Positions 36,020 to 45,600 of a DNA stretch of 64,000 nt are shown here, one piece after another. The stretch spans positions 1,240,001-1,304,000 of the forward strand of contig NZ_SWBR01000001.1 of NCBI RefSeq assembly GCF_005116505.1. The letters run 5' to 3'. Every line of letters begins with the position of its first letter. The stretch's first letter is position 1. This stretch comes from Pedobacter polaris (lineage in GTDB: Bacteria; Bacteroidota; Bacteroidia; Sphingobacteriales; Sphingobacteriaceae). The notes under the pieces were generated by a model that saw nothing but the letters and a program-made list of their open reading frames with translations, made no database searches and was not told the origin of the DNA. The translations under genes and the position numbers were made by a program.

Positions 36020-39000
36020 TTAAAAGGTTAAGTTTAAACCAATAGAATAGCTTTTTAATAACGGATAATTATATCCATCTCCATTTGTGGCACCTGAGTT
36101 AAAACCCTGATCTGCAGGTACGGTGTTCTCCACGTCAAGTGTTTTGGTTATTTTGTAAAGTGGAGAGTAGGTAAATAAATTTTCTCCAGAAAAGTAAATC
36201 TTTGCACTGCTAGCTTTGATTTTTGATACCCATTTTGCAGGTAAAGTATAACCTACTTGGATATTCTTCATTCTGATGTAAGCCACATTTTGCAAATATT
36301 TTGTTTGTGCCACACCTAGAGTTCTATTGGTATTTGATGAAGCGGCACGAGACATTGTTCTAGGGAAATAGGCATTGGTGTTTTCTGGAGTCCACATGTT
36401 ACCTAAGTGGAAAGTAGGTATATTGTTGTATGGACGGTTATATTGTCCCCAGAAAAATTCTGTTTCTGTACTCGGGTACCAATCTTGTTTAGCTACGCCC
36501 TGAAAAAAGGTAGAGAAGAAAAAGTTATTCCAGTCTGCACCAACATTAATCCCATAAGTATATCTAGGGGCTGCATTACCTATAATTTTTCTGTCCCCAG
36601 AATCATTTACAGTATTTTTACCTACGTTGATAAAACCATCGTTGTTTAAATCTTGCAATTTGATATCTCCAGGATACCAAACATTTGTTGGCGATGCCCT
36701 CATTTGCGGACTTTGTTTGGCGTGAGAATCTATATCAGCTTGGTCAATAAAGAAACCTTCTGTAGTGTATCCCCAAATTTCACCAATGGTTTGTCCAACA
36801 TAATAATCGGAAAGTAACTTATCAGGATTGTTGTACTTCGTTATTTTTGATGTATTATCGGCAACTGTTAGCCTAACGTTGTAATTAATTGGCTTTTGGG
36901 TATTTATTTTATCTCTCCAAGTTACGCTAAGTTCCCAGCCTTTAGTGCGTAAATCTGCATAGTTACCTTTTGGTACAGTTGCCCCAAATACAGCTGGTGC
37001 AGTTAAACCTACGGTAAACATATCTGTAGTATTACGAATGTAGGCATCTCCTGTAATCGTTAAACGGTTAGCTAACACCGAAAGATCTAAACCAATGTTG
37101 CTTGTAGTTGATGTTTCCCAAGTTAAACCATCTGGTAAAACACCTGGTTGTCCAGTACGTTGAGGTTTTACTCCACCCAAAATGATACTAGATTGAGAGA
37201 TAGAAAAATTTTCTTGAAATAAATAAGATGAGATATTACCATTTCCAAGTGAGCCGTATGAACCTCTTATTTTTAAATCAGATATAAATTTTGGTGAAAC
37301 TTTCCAAAACGGTTCTGCTGCAATTCTCCATCCGGCAGAGACTGATGGGAAAAAGCCAAACCTTTGGTCTGATGGGAATTTTGATGAACCATCATATCTT
37401 GCATTTACTTCTAATAAATACCTATCTTTAAAAGCATAGTTTAATCTAGAAAACCCTCCAAAAACATTCCATTTCTCATAACCTCCGCCAGTTGTAATTG
37501 CCTGGCCTAGTGCTAAGTTTAAATCTGTTGCGTCTTCGAAAATGATACCATTTCTTTGAGCCGCTAGACGTTTATAAGTAGATTCTTCATAATTATAACC
37601 TGCCATTATTTTAAAATAATGTGCACCTGAAAATGTGTCTTCATAAGCTGCATAAAGGTTATTGGCAAAGTATTGGGTTTCTCTTCTGTCAAACAATAGG
37701 TCGTTAGTAGTCGTCCCTAAATAAGAAATAACTCCTGGTTTGTTACTATAAGGCAACTGTACTCTTTTTTGTTCAGTGTCATTATTGGTTATGCGAAAGG
37801 TAAAATCACCATTAACACTAAGCTTGTTCTTTAAGAAACTAGAAGATAATGAGGTTGTATTTCTAAAAACCTGTCTTTTAGTATCAGAACCACTTTTTCC
37901 ATAAAAATAATCACCTGGGCCATAAGCTGCAGACATTGATAAAGAGCCATCTGGATTAAACATTACAGATGTGGGGTGTGCCTCATCGGCAATATTTCTC
38001 CAAACACCACCACCTTCACCAACACTTAAAGGATTATGGTAGTTCATCACAGAGAAATCAGCATTGTTATCTAGTTTTAACCACGGAAGCAATTGGATAG
38101 CACCTCTAGCCCTAAAGTTTTTCATGCTGTAATCATCAGAGTTATACCTAAATAAACCAGCTTGCTTTTGATACCTGCCAGAAACTAAGTAAGAAATTTT
38201 TTCTCCACTCCCCGTTAAAGATAGATTGTGCTCATATGCGCCAGTATTTTCTTTGTATAGCTGATCATAAAAGTTGGTGCTACCGTAATAAACGTACTCT
38301 CCTGTAGTTGGATCTACCTCAACCTGATTGTATGGCTGACCAGATTCCGCTCTTCTTTTAAACTCGGTCAAGTATGCTTGAGAGAATTTTTGAGACTTGT
38401 TTGCGTTTTGTGGAAAGGCCCCATCTCCATTTACAAATGCTTCCGCAAACATTTTGGCCCAAGTATAACCATCCGTTACAAAATCTGGCACTTGCAATGG
38501 GCTTTTAGTTGCGTAATTTGTAGAATAATTGATAGTATTTTTGCCACCAGCTGGTTTTTTTGTAGTAATTAATATTACGCCGAAAACAGCTCTTGCGCCA
38601 TAAATTGAAGATGCAGCTGCATCTTTTAACATGGTTACTGTTTCTAAATCATTTGGATTAAGTAAGCTCGGATCTCCTTCTACACCATCAATAAGAACTA
38701 AGGCATTACCACCTTGGCCAATAGAAGTTGTGCCCCTAATGTTATAGCTTGGTGATTGTGTTGGTCTTCCATCCATCATCTTTAAATTAAGATTTGGTAA
38801 TGCACCTTGTAAACCTTGGGTTAAGTTGGTAATCGGTCTATTTTCTAAAGCTTTTGAAGTTATTTGATCTACAGCACCAGTTAAATTCTCTTTTTTCTGT
38901 GTGCCATAACCAACCACTACAACTTCACTAAGTGATTTTTGATCTGGAACCATTTTAATGGTTTGATTAGTGGTTTCGCCAGATTTAACAATTACGTTAT

Positions 39001-39310
39001 CAATTACTTGCAATTGATAAGATAGAAAAGAAATATTTAATGTATATGTTCCAGGCTGTACGCTAAATGAAAAACTGCCATCTGCGTTACTTTGTAAGAT
39101 TTGATTAGTTTGTACAATTTTAATGGTAGCACCAGGAAAAGGTAGGCCATTTTCATCCATTACTTTCCCAGTAATTTTCCCAGGGTCAGCTATGTTAAAG
39201 TTAACATGACTCGTCGCATGAACTTGTTGGGTAAAGATGAATAAGATTTGAGCGCAAAGAATTAGTGTAGTAAAAAAAGCTTTACGTAATTCTAGTAAAT
39301 TTATTTTCAT
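36020..39310 (-). CDS. SusC/RagA family TonB-linked outer-membrane transporter
   Basis: A 1,096-residue protein: signal peptide (to about residue 32), a CarboxypepD_reg-like domain (about 45-125, GKVMDENGLPFPGATIKI), TonB-box-like LSEVVVVGYGTQKKENLTGA, plug domain with RGTTSIGQGGNALVLIDGVEG, and a 22-strand barrel ending in aromatic NLTF. There is no extra STN domain at the N-terminus, so it is unlikely to signal to an anti-sigma factor. First gene of the operon with susD and the EEP enzyme. The leader is faced by a candidate antisense RNA. Confidence 0.96.
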   Translation of the reverse strand: MKINLLELRKAFFTTLILCAQILFIFTQQVHATSHVNFNIADPGKITGKVMDENGLPFPGATIKIVQTNQILQSNADGSFSFSVQPGTYTLNISFLSYQLQVIDNVIVKSGETTNQTIKMVPDQKSLSEVVVVGYGTQKKENLTGAVDQITSKALENRPITNLTQGLQGALPNLNLKMMDGRPTQSPSYNIRGTTSIGQGGNALVLIDGVEGDPSLLNPNDLETVTMLKDAAASSIYGARAVFGVILITTKKPAGGKNTINYSTNYATKSPLQVPDFVTDGYTWAKMFAEAFVNGDGAFPQNANKSQKFSQAYLTEFKRRAESGQPYNQVEVDPTTGEYVYYGSTNFYDQLYKENTGAYEHNLSLTGSGEKISYLVSGRYQKQAGLFRYNSDDYSMKNFRARGAIQLLPWLKLDNNADFSVMNYHNPLSVGEGGGVWRNIADEAHPTSVMFNPDGSLSMSAAYGPGDYFYGKSGSDTKRQVFRNTTSLSSSFLKNKLSVNGDFTFRITNNDTEQKRVQLPYSNKPGVISYLGTTTNDLLFDRRETQYFANNLYAAYEDTFSGAHYFKIMAGYNYEESTYKRLAAQRNGIIFEDATDLNLALGQAITTGGGYEKWNVFGGFSRLNYAFKDRYLLEVNARYDGSSKFPSDQRFGFFPSVSAGWRIAAEPFWKVSPKFISDLKIRGSYGSLGNGNISSYLFQENFSISQSSIILGGVKPQRTGQPGVLPDGLTWETSTTSNIGLDLSVLANRLTITGDAYIRNTTDMFTVGLTAPAVFGATVPKGNYADLRTKGWELSVTWRDKINTQKPINYNVRLTVADNTSKITKYNNPDKLLSDYYVGQTIGEIWGYTTEGFFIDQADIDSHAKQSPQMRASPTNVWYPGDIKLQDLNNDGFINVGKNTVNDSGDRKIIGNAAPRYTYGINVGADWNNFFFSTFFQGVAKQDWYPSTETEFFWGQYNRPYNNIPTFHLGNMWTPENTNAYFPRTMSRAASSNTNRTLGVAQTKYLQNVAYIRMKNIQVGYTLPAKWVSKIKASSAKIYFSGENLFTYSPLYKITKTLDVENTVPADQGFNSGATNGDGYNYPLLKSYSIGLNLTF

Positions 39311-39322
39311 ATTTTTGAATAC

Positions 39323-39424
39323 TTAGTGATTAATAATTATCGTTGCTGAGTTCAGCAGTATGGGCCTCAATCCAATTTACTGCAGAGGAAATCGATTCTG
39401 CTTCAGAATCGGTTTCTTTTTTTT
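39323..39424 (+). ncRNA. Candidate cis-antisense small RNA opposite the susC leader
   Basis: A -7 box TATTTTTG (39310-39317) on the plus strand would start a transcript near 39323. It runs about 100 nt through a small stem (TGCTG/CAGCA at 39344-39357) and ends in a strong terminator (39388-39424). It lies entirely opposite the untranslated leader of susC, starting 12 nt from its start codon. No -33 TTTG at the best spacing is seen. Position and size resemble the cis-encoded RNAs that repress susC operons in Bacteroides. No plus-strand gene lies upstream that would otherwise need this terminator. Confidence 0.5.
39388..39424 (+). terminator. Strong plus-strand intrinsic terminator
   Basis: Arms GAAATCGATTCTG (39388-39400) and CAGAATCGGTTTC (39404-39416) pair over 13 bp with one wobble and a 3-nt loop, followed by eight T. 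Only the plus strand has the T-run, so the direction is clear. Confidence 0.88.
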
Positions 39425-39482
39425 ATTAATTTTTAACCATGACTTGTTTGAGCTGTTGGGATATGTATGTTTTTGAACAGCG

Positions 39483-39510
39483 CAAAAGTATTTGCACAAT
39501 GTGAAGCCAA
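39483..39510 (-). promoter_or_regulatory. Probable susC operon promoter
   Basis: On the minus strand TACTTTTG (39490-39483) matches TAnnTTTG exactly. A weak -33 TTGG lies at 39510-39507 with a 16-nt spacer. The start site would be near 39475, giving a leader of about 165 nt that contains the whole antisense-RNA region. Confidence 0.4.
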
Positions 39511-39703
39511 TATTAATTTGATAAAAAGAATAGGTTTTAATTTTAAACTTTTGTTAAGAAACTGGGCGTGTATTTTTTTCACCAAGTAACATCTAAACTG
39601 CAAAACAAAAACTGTAGTAGGCTAGCCCATATTAATATAACTTTAAACATGTAAAGCATGTAACAACGAATAAAAAACACTTATATAACGAATAAAATAA
39701 TTG

Positions 39704-39711
39704 TAACTTTG
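39704..39711 (+). promoter_or_regulatory. -7 box of the malic enzyme gene
   Basis: TAACTTTG matches TAnnTTTG exactly and places the start site near 39717, 16 nt before the ATG at 39733. A TTG that could open the frame 24 nt earlier (39709) is inside this box, so it is unlikely to be transcribed. Between 39512 and 39703 no gene or other signal is seen. Confidence 0.45.
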
Positions 39712-39732
39712 GCCGTTACAAAAAAGTATTTT

Positions 39733-42048
39733 ATGAGTAAAACCAATAGAAAACAAGACGCTTTAGATTACCACTCACAAGGGCGGCCAGGGAAAATTCA
39801 GGTTGTACCTACAAAACCATATTCTTCGCAAAGGGATTTAACTTTGGCTTATTCACCAGGTGTGGCAGAGCCTTGTTTAAAAATTGCTGAAAACGTAGAG
39901 GATGTATATAAGTATACAGCTAAAGGCAATTTAGTAGCTGTTATTAGTAACGGTACTGCTGTTTTAGGTTTAGGAGATATTGGTCCTGAAGCTGGCAAGC
40001 CCGTAATGGAAGGTAAAGGTTTATTGTTTAAAATCTTCGCTGATATTGATGTTTTTGACTTAGAATTAGATACAAAAAATGTTGATGATTTTGTAAAAAT
40101 CGTTAAAGCTTTAGAACCAACTTTTGGTGGTGTAAATTTAGAAGATATTAAAGCACCAGAGTGTTTTGAAATTGAGCGCCGTTTAAAAGAGGAAATGAAT
40201 ATTCCTGTAATGCATGACGACCAGCATGGAACTGCAATTATTTCGGCAGCTGCTTTGTTAAACGCTTGTGATTTACAAAAGAAAAAAATAGACAAAGTTA
40301 AAATTGTAGTAAATGGCGCAGGTGCCGCTGCAATTTCTTGTTCTCGTCTGTATGTTTCTTTAGGAGCAAAAAAAGAGAATATAGTAATGTGTGATAGGAC
40401 TGGTGTTATTCGTGCTGATAGAGCAGTTTTAGACGATATTAAAAAAGAATTTGCGACCAACAGAAATCTAAACACATTAGAAGAAGCAATGAAAGATTCG
40501 GATGTATTTATCGGTCTTTCATCTGCAGATTGCGTAACAGCTAATATGTTAAAATCGATGGCTAAAAACCCTATCGTTTTTGCAATGGCTAATCCAAATC
40601 CAGAGATTGCTTATGATTTAGCTATTAGTTCTCGAAAAGATTTAATCATGGCCACTGGCCGTTCAGATTATCCAAATCAGGTTAATAACGTACTAGGTTT
40701 CCCATATATTTTTAGGGGTGCTTTAGATGTTAGAGCAACAAGCATAAACGAAGCGATGAAAATTGCTGCAGTTCGTGCCATTGCTGAATTGGCTAGGAAA
40801 TCTGTTCCTGAGGCCGTGAATATGGCTTATAATGAACGCAATATCAAATTTGGTAAAGAATACATTATTCCAAAACCAATGGATTTTCGCCTGATGACCA
40901 ATGTTTCTATGGCTGTAGCTAAAGCGGCAATTGAAAGTGGTGTTGCTCGTAAAGCAATTACAGATTGGGATGCCTATGCAGAAGAATTGAAACGTCGCCT
41001 AGGTATGGACGATTCAATTATGCGTGCCATTACTAATAAAGCTAAATCGGCTCCTAAACGTGTTGTTTTTGCAGAAGCAGACAATTACAAAATTTTAAAA
41101 GCAGCTCAAATTGTTAAGGATGATAATATTGCCATCCCTATTTTATTAGGGAATAAAGAAATTATCCAACAAATTATTGATGAGAATGGATTAGAACTTG
41201 AAGGTGTTGAAATTATTGAGCCAGCATTAGAGCCAGCAAGAATGAAAAAATACGCCGAGTCGCTTTACAATAAAAGACAACGGAGAGGTGTAACATTATT
41301 TGAGGCTAGTAAGCTATTGCGTGATAGGAACTATTTTGGCGCATCTATGGTTGAGTTTGGTGAAGCAGACGCCATGATTTCTGGCCTAACTAAAAACTAT
41401 GTTTCAACTATAAAACCAGCATTGCAAGTAATTGGTACCGAAGCAGGCGTTAATCGTGTTGCAGGAATGTACATGATGATGACTCAAAAAGGCCCGGTAT
41501 TTTTTGGGGATACTACTGTAAATGTTGATCCCACTGCAGAAGAATTAGTTGATTTAACTTTGTTGTTAGAGAAATCTGTAAGGAAATTTAACATACAACC
41601 ACGCATTGCTTTATTATCTTATTCTAACTTTGGCTCAAACGAAGGTATTGTGCCAGAAAAAGTAAGAAAAGCAGTTAAAATATTGCATGACAAATATCCG
41701 CAAATTGTTGTTGATGGAGACATGCAAGGTAACTTTGCTATGAATAATTCTTTATTGAAAGAGAACTTTCCCTTTAGTAGCTTAGTAGCTGCACCTGCAA
41801 ATACTTTAGTTTTTCCCAATTTAGAATCTGGTAATATTGCGTATAAATTATTACAAGAACTAGGTGGCGCAGAAGCAGTTGGCCCAATTTTATTAGGATT
41901 GAAAAAACCTGTTCATATTGTTCAATTAGGTAGTTCGGTAAGAGAAATTGTGAATATGGTTACTATTGCAGTATTAGATGTGCAAGGAAAAGAAGAAGCT
42001 GCTAATCCAAAGAGAAGAGGAATTTTAAATAAATTAGCTAAAAAATAA
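39733..42048 (+). CDS. maeB: NADP-dependent malic enzyme with phosphotransacetylase-like domain
   Basis: Converts malate to pyruvate and CO2 with NADP. From the ATG at 39733 it has 771 residues: malic enzyme domain (to about 430; AYSPGVAEPCL, VMHDDQHGTAII with metal-binding Asp residues, Rossmann NGAGAAAISC) and a C-terminal phosphate acetyl/butyryltransferase domain (about 435-760) that in MaeB is regulatory. The upstream TTG is rejected because it lies in the promoter. ruvA follows 6 nt later, so they may share a transcript. Confidence 0.94.
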   Translation: MSKTNRKQDALDYHSQGRPGKIQVVPTKPYSSQRDLTLAYSPGVAEPCLKIAENVEDVYKYTAKGNLVAVISNGTAVLGLGDIGPEAGKPVMEGKGLLFKIFADIDVFDLELDTKNVDDFVKIVKALEPTFGGVNLEDIKAPECFEIERRLKEEMNIPVMHDDQHGTAIISAAALLNACDLQKKKIDKVKIVVNGAGAAAISCSRLYVSLGAKKENIVMCDRTGVIRADRAVLDDIKKEFATNRNLNTLEEAMKDSDVFIGLSSADCVTANMLKSMAKNPIVFAMANPNPEIAYDLAISSRKDLIMATGRSDYPNQVNNVLGFPYIFRGALDVRATSINEAMKIAAVRAIAELARKSVPEAVNMAYNERNIKFGKEYIIPKPMDFRLMTNVSMAVAKAAIESGVARKAITDWDAYAEELKRRLGMDDSIMRAITNKAKSAPKRVVFAEADNYKILKAAQIVKDDNIAIPILLGNKEIIQQIIDENGLELEGVEIIEPALEPARMKKYAESLYNKRQRRGVTLFEASKLLRDRNYFGASMVEFGEADAMISGLTKNYVSTIKPALQVIGTEAGVNRVAGMYMMMTQKGPVFFGDTTVNVDPTAEELVDLTLLLEKSVRKFNIQPRIALLSYSNFGSNEGIVPEKVRKAVKILHDKYPQIVVDGDMQGNFAMNNSLLKENFPFSSLVAAPANTLVFPNLESGNIAYKLLQELGGAEAVGPILLGLKKPVHIVQLGSSVREIVNMVTIAVLDVQGKEEAANPKRRGILNKLAKK

Positions 42049-42054
42049 GCGATA

Positions 42055-42639
42055 ATGTTTGCATATATTGATGGGAAATTAACCTTTAAGTGTCCAACTT
42101 ATGTGGTAGTAGAAGCTGGAGGTGTGGGATATCACATCAATATATCGCTAAACACTTATTCTGCTATAGGTAATGCAGAACGATGTAAAATTTATACTTG
42201 GCTTCATGTTAAAGAAGATGCCCATACCTTATATGGTTTCGCAGATGAAGGGGAAAGAAGATTATTTCTACATTTAATCTCAGTCTCTGGCATTGGTCCA
42301 ACTACCTGCAGAATGATGTTGTCTTCTATTACACCTGTAGAAATACAAAATGCAATTATTAATGCAGATGTGGTATTGATACAACAAATTAAGGGTATTG
42401 GGGTAAAATCTGCCCAAAGGATTGTATTAGAGTTACAGGATAAACTCAAGAAAGAAGGGCCAGATTCATTAATTTCTATGCCTCTACATAATACAACGAG
42501 AGATGAAGCATTATCTGCCTTGATTATGTTGGGCTTTGGCAAGCAAGTTGCAGAAAAGGCAATAGATAATGCAGTTAAAAAGGCTGATCAAGACTTAACT
42601 GTAGAACAAATGATCAAAATAGCTTTGAAGAACTTATAA
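42055..42639 (+). CDS. ruvA: Holliday junction branch-migration protein RuvA
   Basis: Binds four-way DNA junctions and loads RuvB. It has 194 residues: OB fold (about 1-62, FAYIDGKLTFK), two helix-hairpin-helix motifs (ISVSGIGPTTCRMML and IKGIGVKSAQRIVLEL) and the RuvB-contacting C-terminal domain (DEALSALIMLGF). All are intact. It lies between maeB (6 nt) and sprA (12 nt), a ruvA-sprA order that recurs in Bacteroidota. Confidence 0.96.
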   Translation: MFAYIDGKLTFKCPTYVVVEAGGVGYHINISLNTYSAIGNAERCKIYTWLHVKEDAHTLYGFADEGERRLFLHLISVSGIGPTTCRMMLSSITPVEIQNAIINADVVLIQQIKGIGVKSAQRIVLELQDKLKKEGPDSLISMPLHNTTRDEALSALIMLGFGKQVAEKAIDNAVKKADQDLTVEQMIKIALKNL

Positions 42640-42651
42640 TTTGACCAGCGA

Positions 42652-45600
42652 TTGAGAAAAAAACTTGCACTAATTGTACTTTTACTCTTTATTTTTGCAT
42701 GTGGCAACATCTTTTCTCAAGTTGTACCGGCAAAAACAGGAGCGGATTCGCTCAAAAATTCTTTCAATATTCGCGAAAAGCTAGGGCTAGGTTTAAGAAC
42801 AAATACAAATCCATTTTTAGGACTTCCAGAGAATATAAAAAGGATTGTAGAGTATGATGCGCAGAATAAACGCTATGTGATTACTGAACGTATCGGCGAT
42901 AGACTTTTCTCTGCTCCACAATACTTAACAATAGAGCAATACCTTAGGCTAGTTAATAGCGAAGTCAAACGCGAAAATTGGCGGATCTTATCAAATGCAG
43001 AGATTAATCAAGTAAGGCAAACAGGAATTATTCCAGCTGTTAAAATTAATAGTAAGATTTTTGAGAAGATTTTTGGTGGTACAACAATAGACATTCAACC
43101 TAGAGGTGATGCAGAACTTACATTTTTAGGCCGTATCAATAAAAACGAAAATCCATTATTTAATGAACGACAACGCGTACAAAGTAATTTTGATTTCAAC
43201 CAGCGAATCCAAATGGATGTAACCGGTAATATTGGTACAAAGCTGAAAATTAAAATGAACTACAATACCGAAGCTCAGTTTGATTTCGAAAACCAAATTA
43301 AATTAGATTATACTGGCGGTAAGGATGATATCATTAAGAAAATTGAAGCTGGTAATGTAAGTCTGCCATTAAATAGTACGTTAATTAATGGAACACAGTC
43401 TTTATTTGGTGTGAAAACTCAATTACAGTTTGGTAAATTAGATGTTTCAGCAGTATTTAGTCAACAGAAATCACAATCTAAAGAGCTTCAAATTAATAAT
43501 GGAGCTCAACAAAATGAATACCGTTTAAGTGGGAGTGAATATGAAGCTAACAAACACTATTTTTTAGCAAAATATTTTAGGGATAATTACAACAGAGCAC
43601 TTGCAAATCCACCAACAGTTCTCTCAGGTGTTCTAGTTACAAAAATCGAGGTTTGGATTACAAATAAAACAGGTAATACTCAAGATTCGAGAGATGTTTT
43701 GGCTTTTTTAGACTTAGGTGAAAACCAGCCTTATAATACAGGCCAAATTATTGGTGGTGCTTCAGTATTGCCTTCAGGATTTACAAATCCAACATTTCCT
43801 ACTCCTTCCAATAATCTATTAGCCAATTTACCCCAAGATGCTAGACAAACCAATAGCAACAGTGTAATATCTTACTTTGCTGCAAATGGTGGTACAGATA
43901 ATTTCGCTAAACTAACTTACGGTAGAAAATTAACAGAAAGAGAATACAATTTTCAACCTCAACTTGGGTATATATCATTAAACAATGCCTTAAATGCTGA
44001 TGAAGTTTTAGCAGTTTCTTATCGTTATACTTATAATGGGGTTGAGTACCAGGTAGGGGAGTTTTCTACAGATGTATCTTTTGATCAAGCTGTGCCAAAG
44101 GTATTGTATTCAAAACTTTTAAAAAATGAAACCATCAAAACAAATCTTCCAACTTGGGATTTGATGATGAAAAATATCTACTCAATAGGCGGTTACCAGA
44201 TCAGCAACCAAAACTTTAAATTAGATATCTTTAGAATCGATGATAAAACAGGAATAGAAATGCCTTTAATTAGGGAAGGCACTAGAACCTCACTTAAACA
44301 ATTCATTTCATTAACTAATCTAGATCAGTTAAACCAACAAAAAGAAAAGAAACCAGATGGTGTATTTGATTTTGAAGCAGAAAATAAACCATTTGTTGCA
44401 AATCAACAACCACAAAATCAAAGTGCTTATTCAAGTACCTCTAGTTTAACAGGTGCAAATGTAAGCGCCTTAATAAACAATACAAATAATGGATATGTAA
44501 CAATAGATCCATTAAATGGGAGGATTATTTTTCCATTAATAGAACCATTTGGTAAAGATTTAGCAAATAAGTTTAACCTTCCTGCAGAACAATTTTTAGC
44601 CGATAAATACAGTTACCCGCAACTTTATGATTCAACCAAAGTAGTAGCACAACAACTATTTAATAATAAAGATCTTTATGTAATTAAAGGTGCATATCAA
44701 TCAGAAATTGCATCAGAGTTTTCTTTAAATTCAATTAATGTAACCGAAGGTTCTGTAAAAGTTTTTGCTGGTACAATTCCATTGCAAGAAGGTGCAGATT
44801 ACACAGTCGATTACCAAGGTGGTCGTGTAAAAATTGTAAATACAGCAGTGCTTATTTCTGGTCAGCCGATAAGAATTACAACAGAGAATAATGAGCTTTT
44901 CGGTTTACAGCAACGGTCATTATTTGGAGCAAGGTTCGATTATAGAGTTAATCCAAAACTTACTTTGGGTGGTACATTTATGAATTTATCAGAAAAACCA
45001 CTTACACAAAAAGTAAATTATCGGGAGGAACCCATATCAAATACTATTTTTGGGTTCGATGCAAATTATAGTTCTCCTTCAAGATTTTTAACAAAACTGG
45101 TCGATAAAATCCCATTCATATCTACAAAAGCACCATCAAGTATTAGCTTTTCTGCAGAATATGCAAAACTGATCCCAGGGCATCCGAGCGCAATTAATTC
45201 TGGCGGAGATAAAGGGGGATCAAGTTACCTTGATGATTTTGAAGCTTCACGCTCTATAGTAGATCTAAAAAGTTCTGTGCCATGGCAAATCTCCAATACA
45301 CCACAATTTTTCTCAGAGTCACAATTGGTTGATAATCTTTCTTACGGTTTCAATAGGGCTAAATTAGCTTTTTATAACATTGACCCTATATTTTATAATA
45401 AAACCTCTACAGATTTACCCTCTAGTTTAAGGAACAACAGAAACGAATTGTCTAATCACTATGTGAGAGAGATTATTGAACAAGAAGTTTTTCCATTTAA
45501 AGAAATTAGTACAGGCCAACAAATTAATTTACCAACTTTAGATTTAGCTTTTTATCCAATGTTGCGTGGCCCATATAATTATGCAACAACTGGGTTTGCT

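Noticed and set aside
39388-39424. Hairpin as an attenuator of susC on the minus strand
   Set aside because: On that strand an A-run precedes and no T-run follows the stem, so it cannot be an intrinsic terminator for susC.
39709-39735. TTG at 39709 as start of the malic enzyme
   Set aside because: It overlaps the -7 box TAACTTTG, and the extra eight residues are not part of the family's N-terminus.
39849-40475. 208-aa minus-strand ORF opposite the malic enzyme
   Set aside because: Entirely antisense to a well conserved enzyme domain; Ser/Thr/Lys-rich with no family features.
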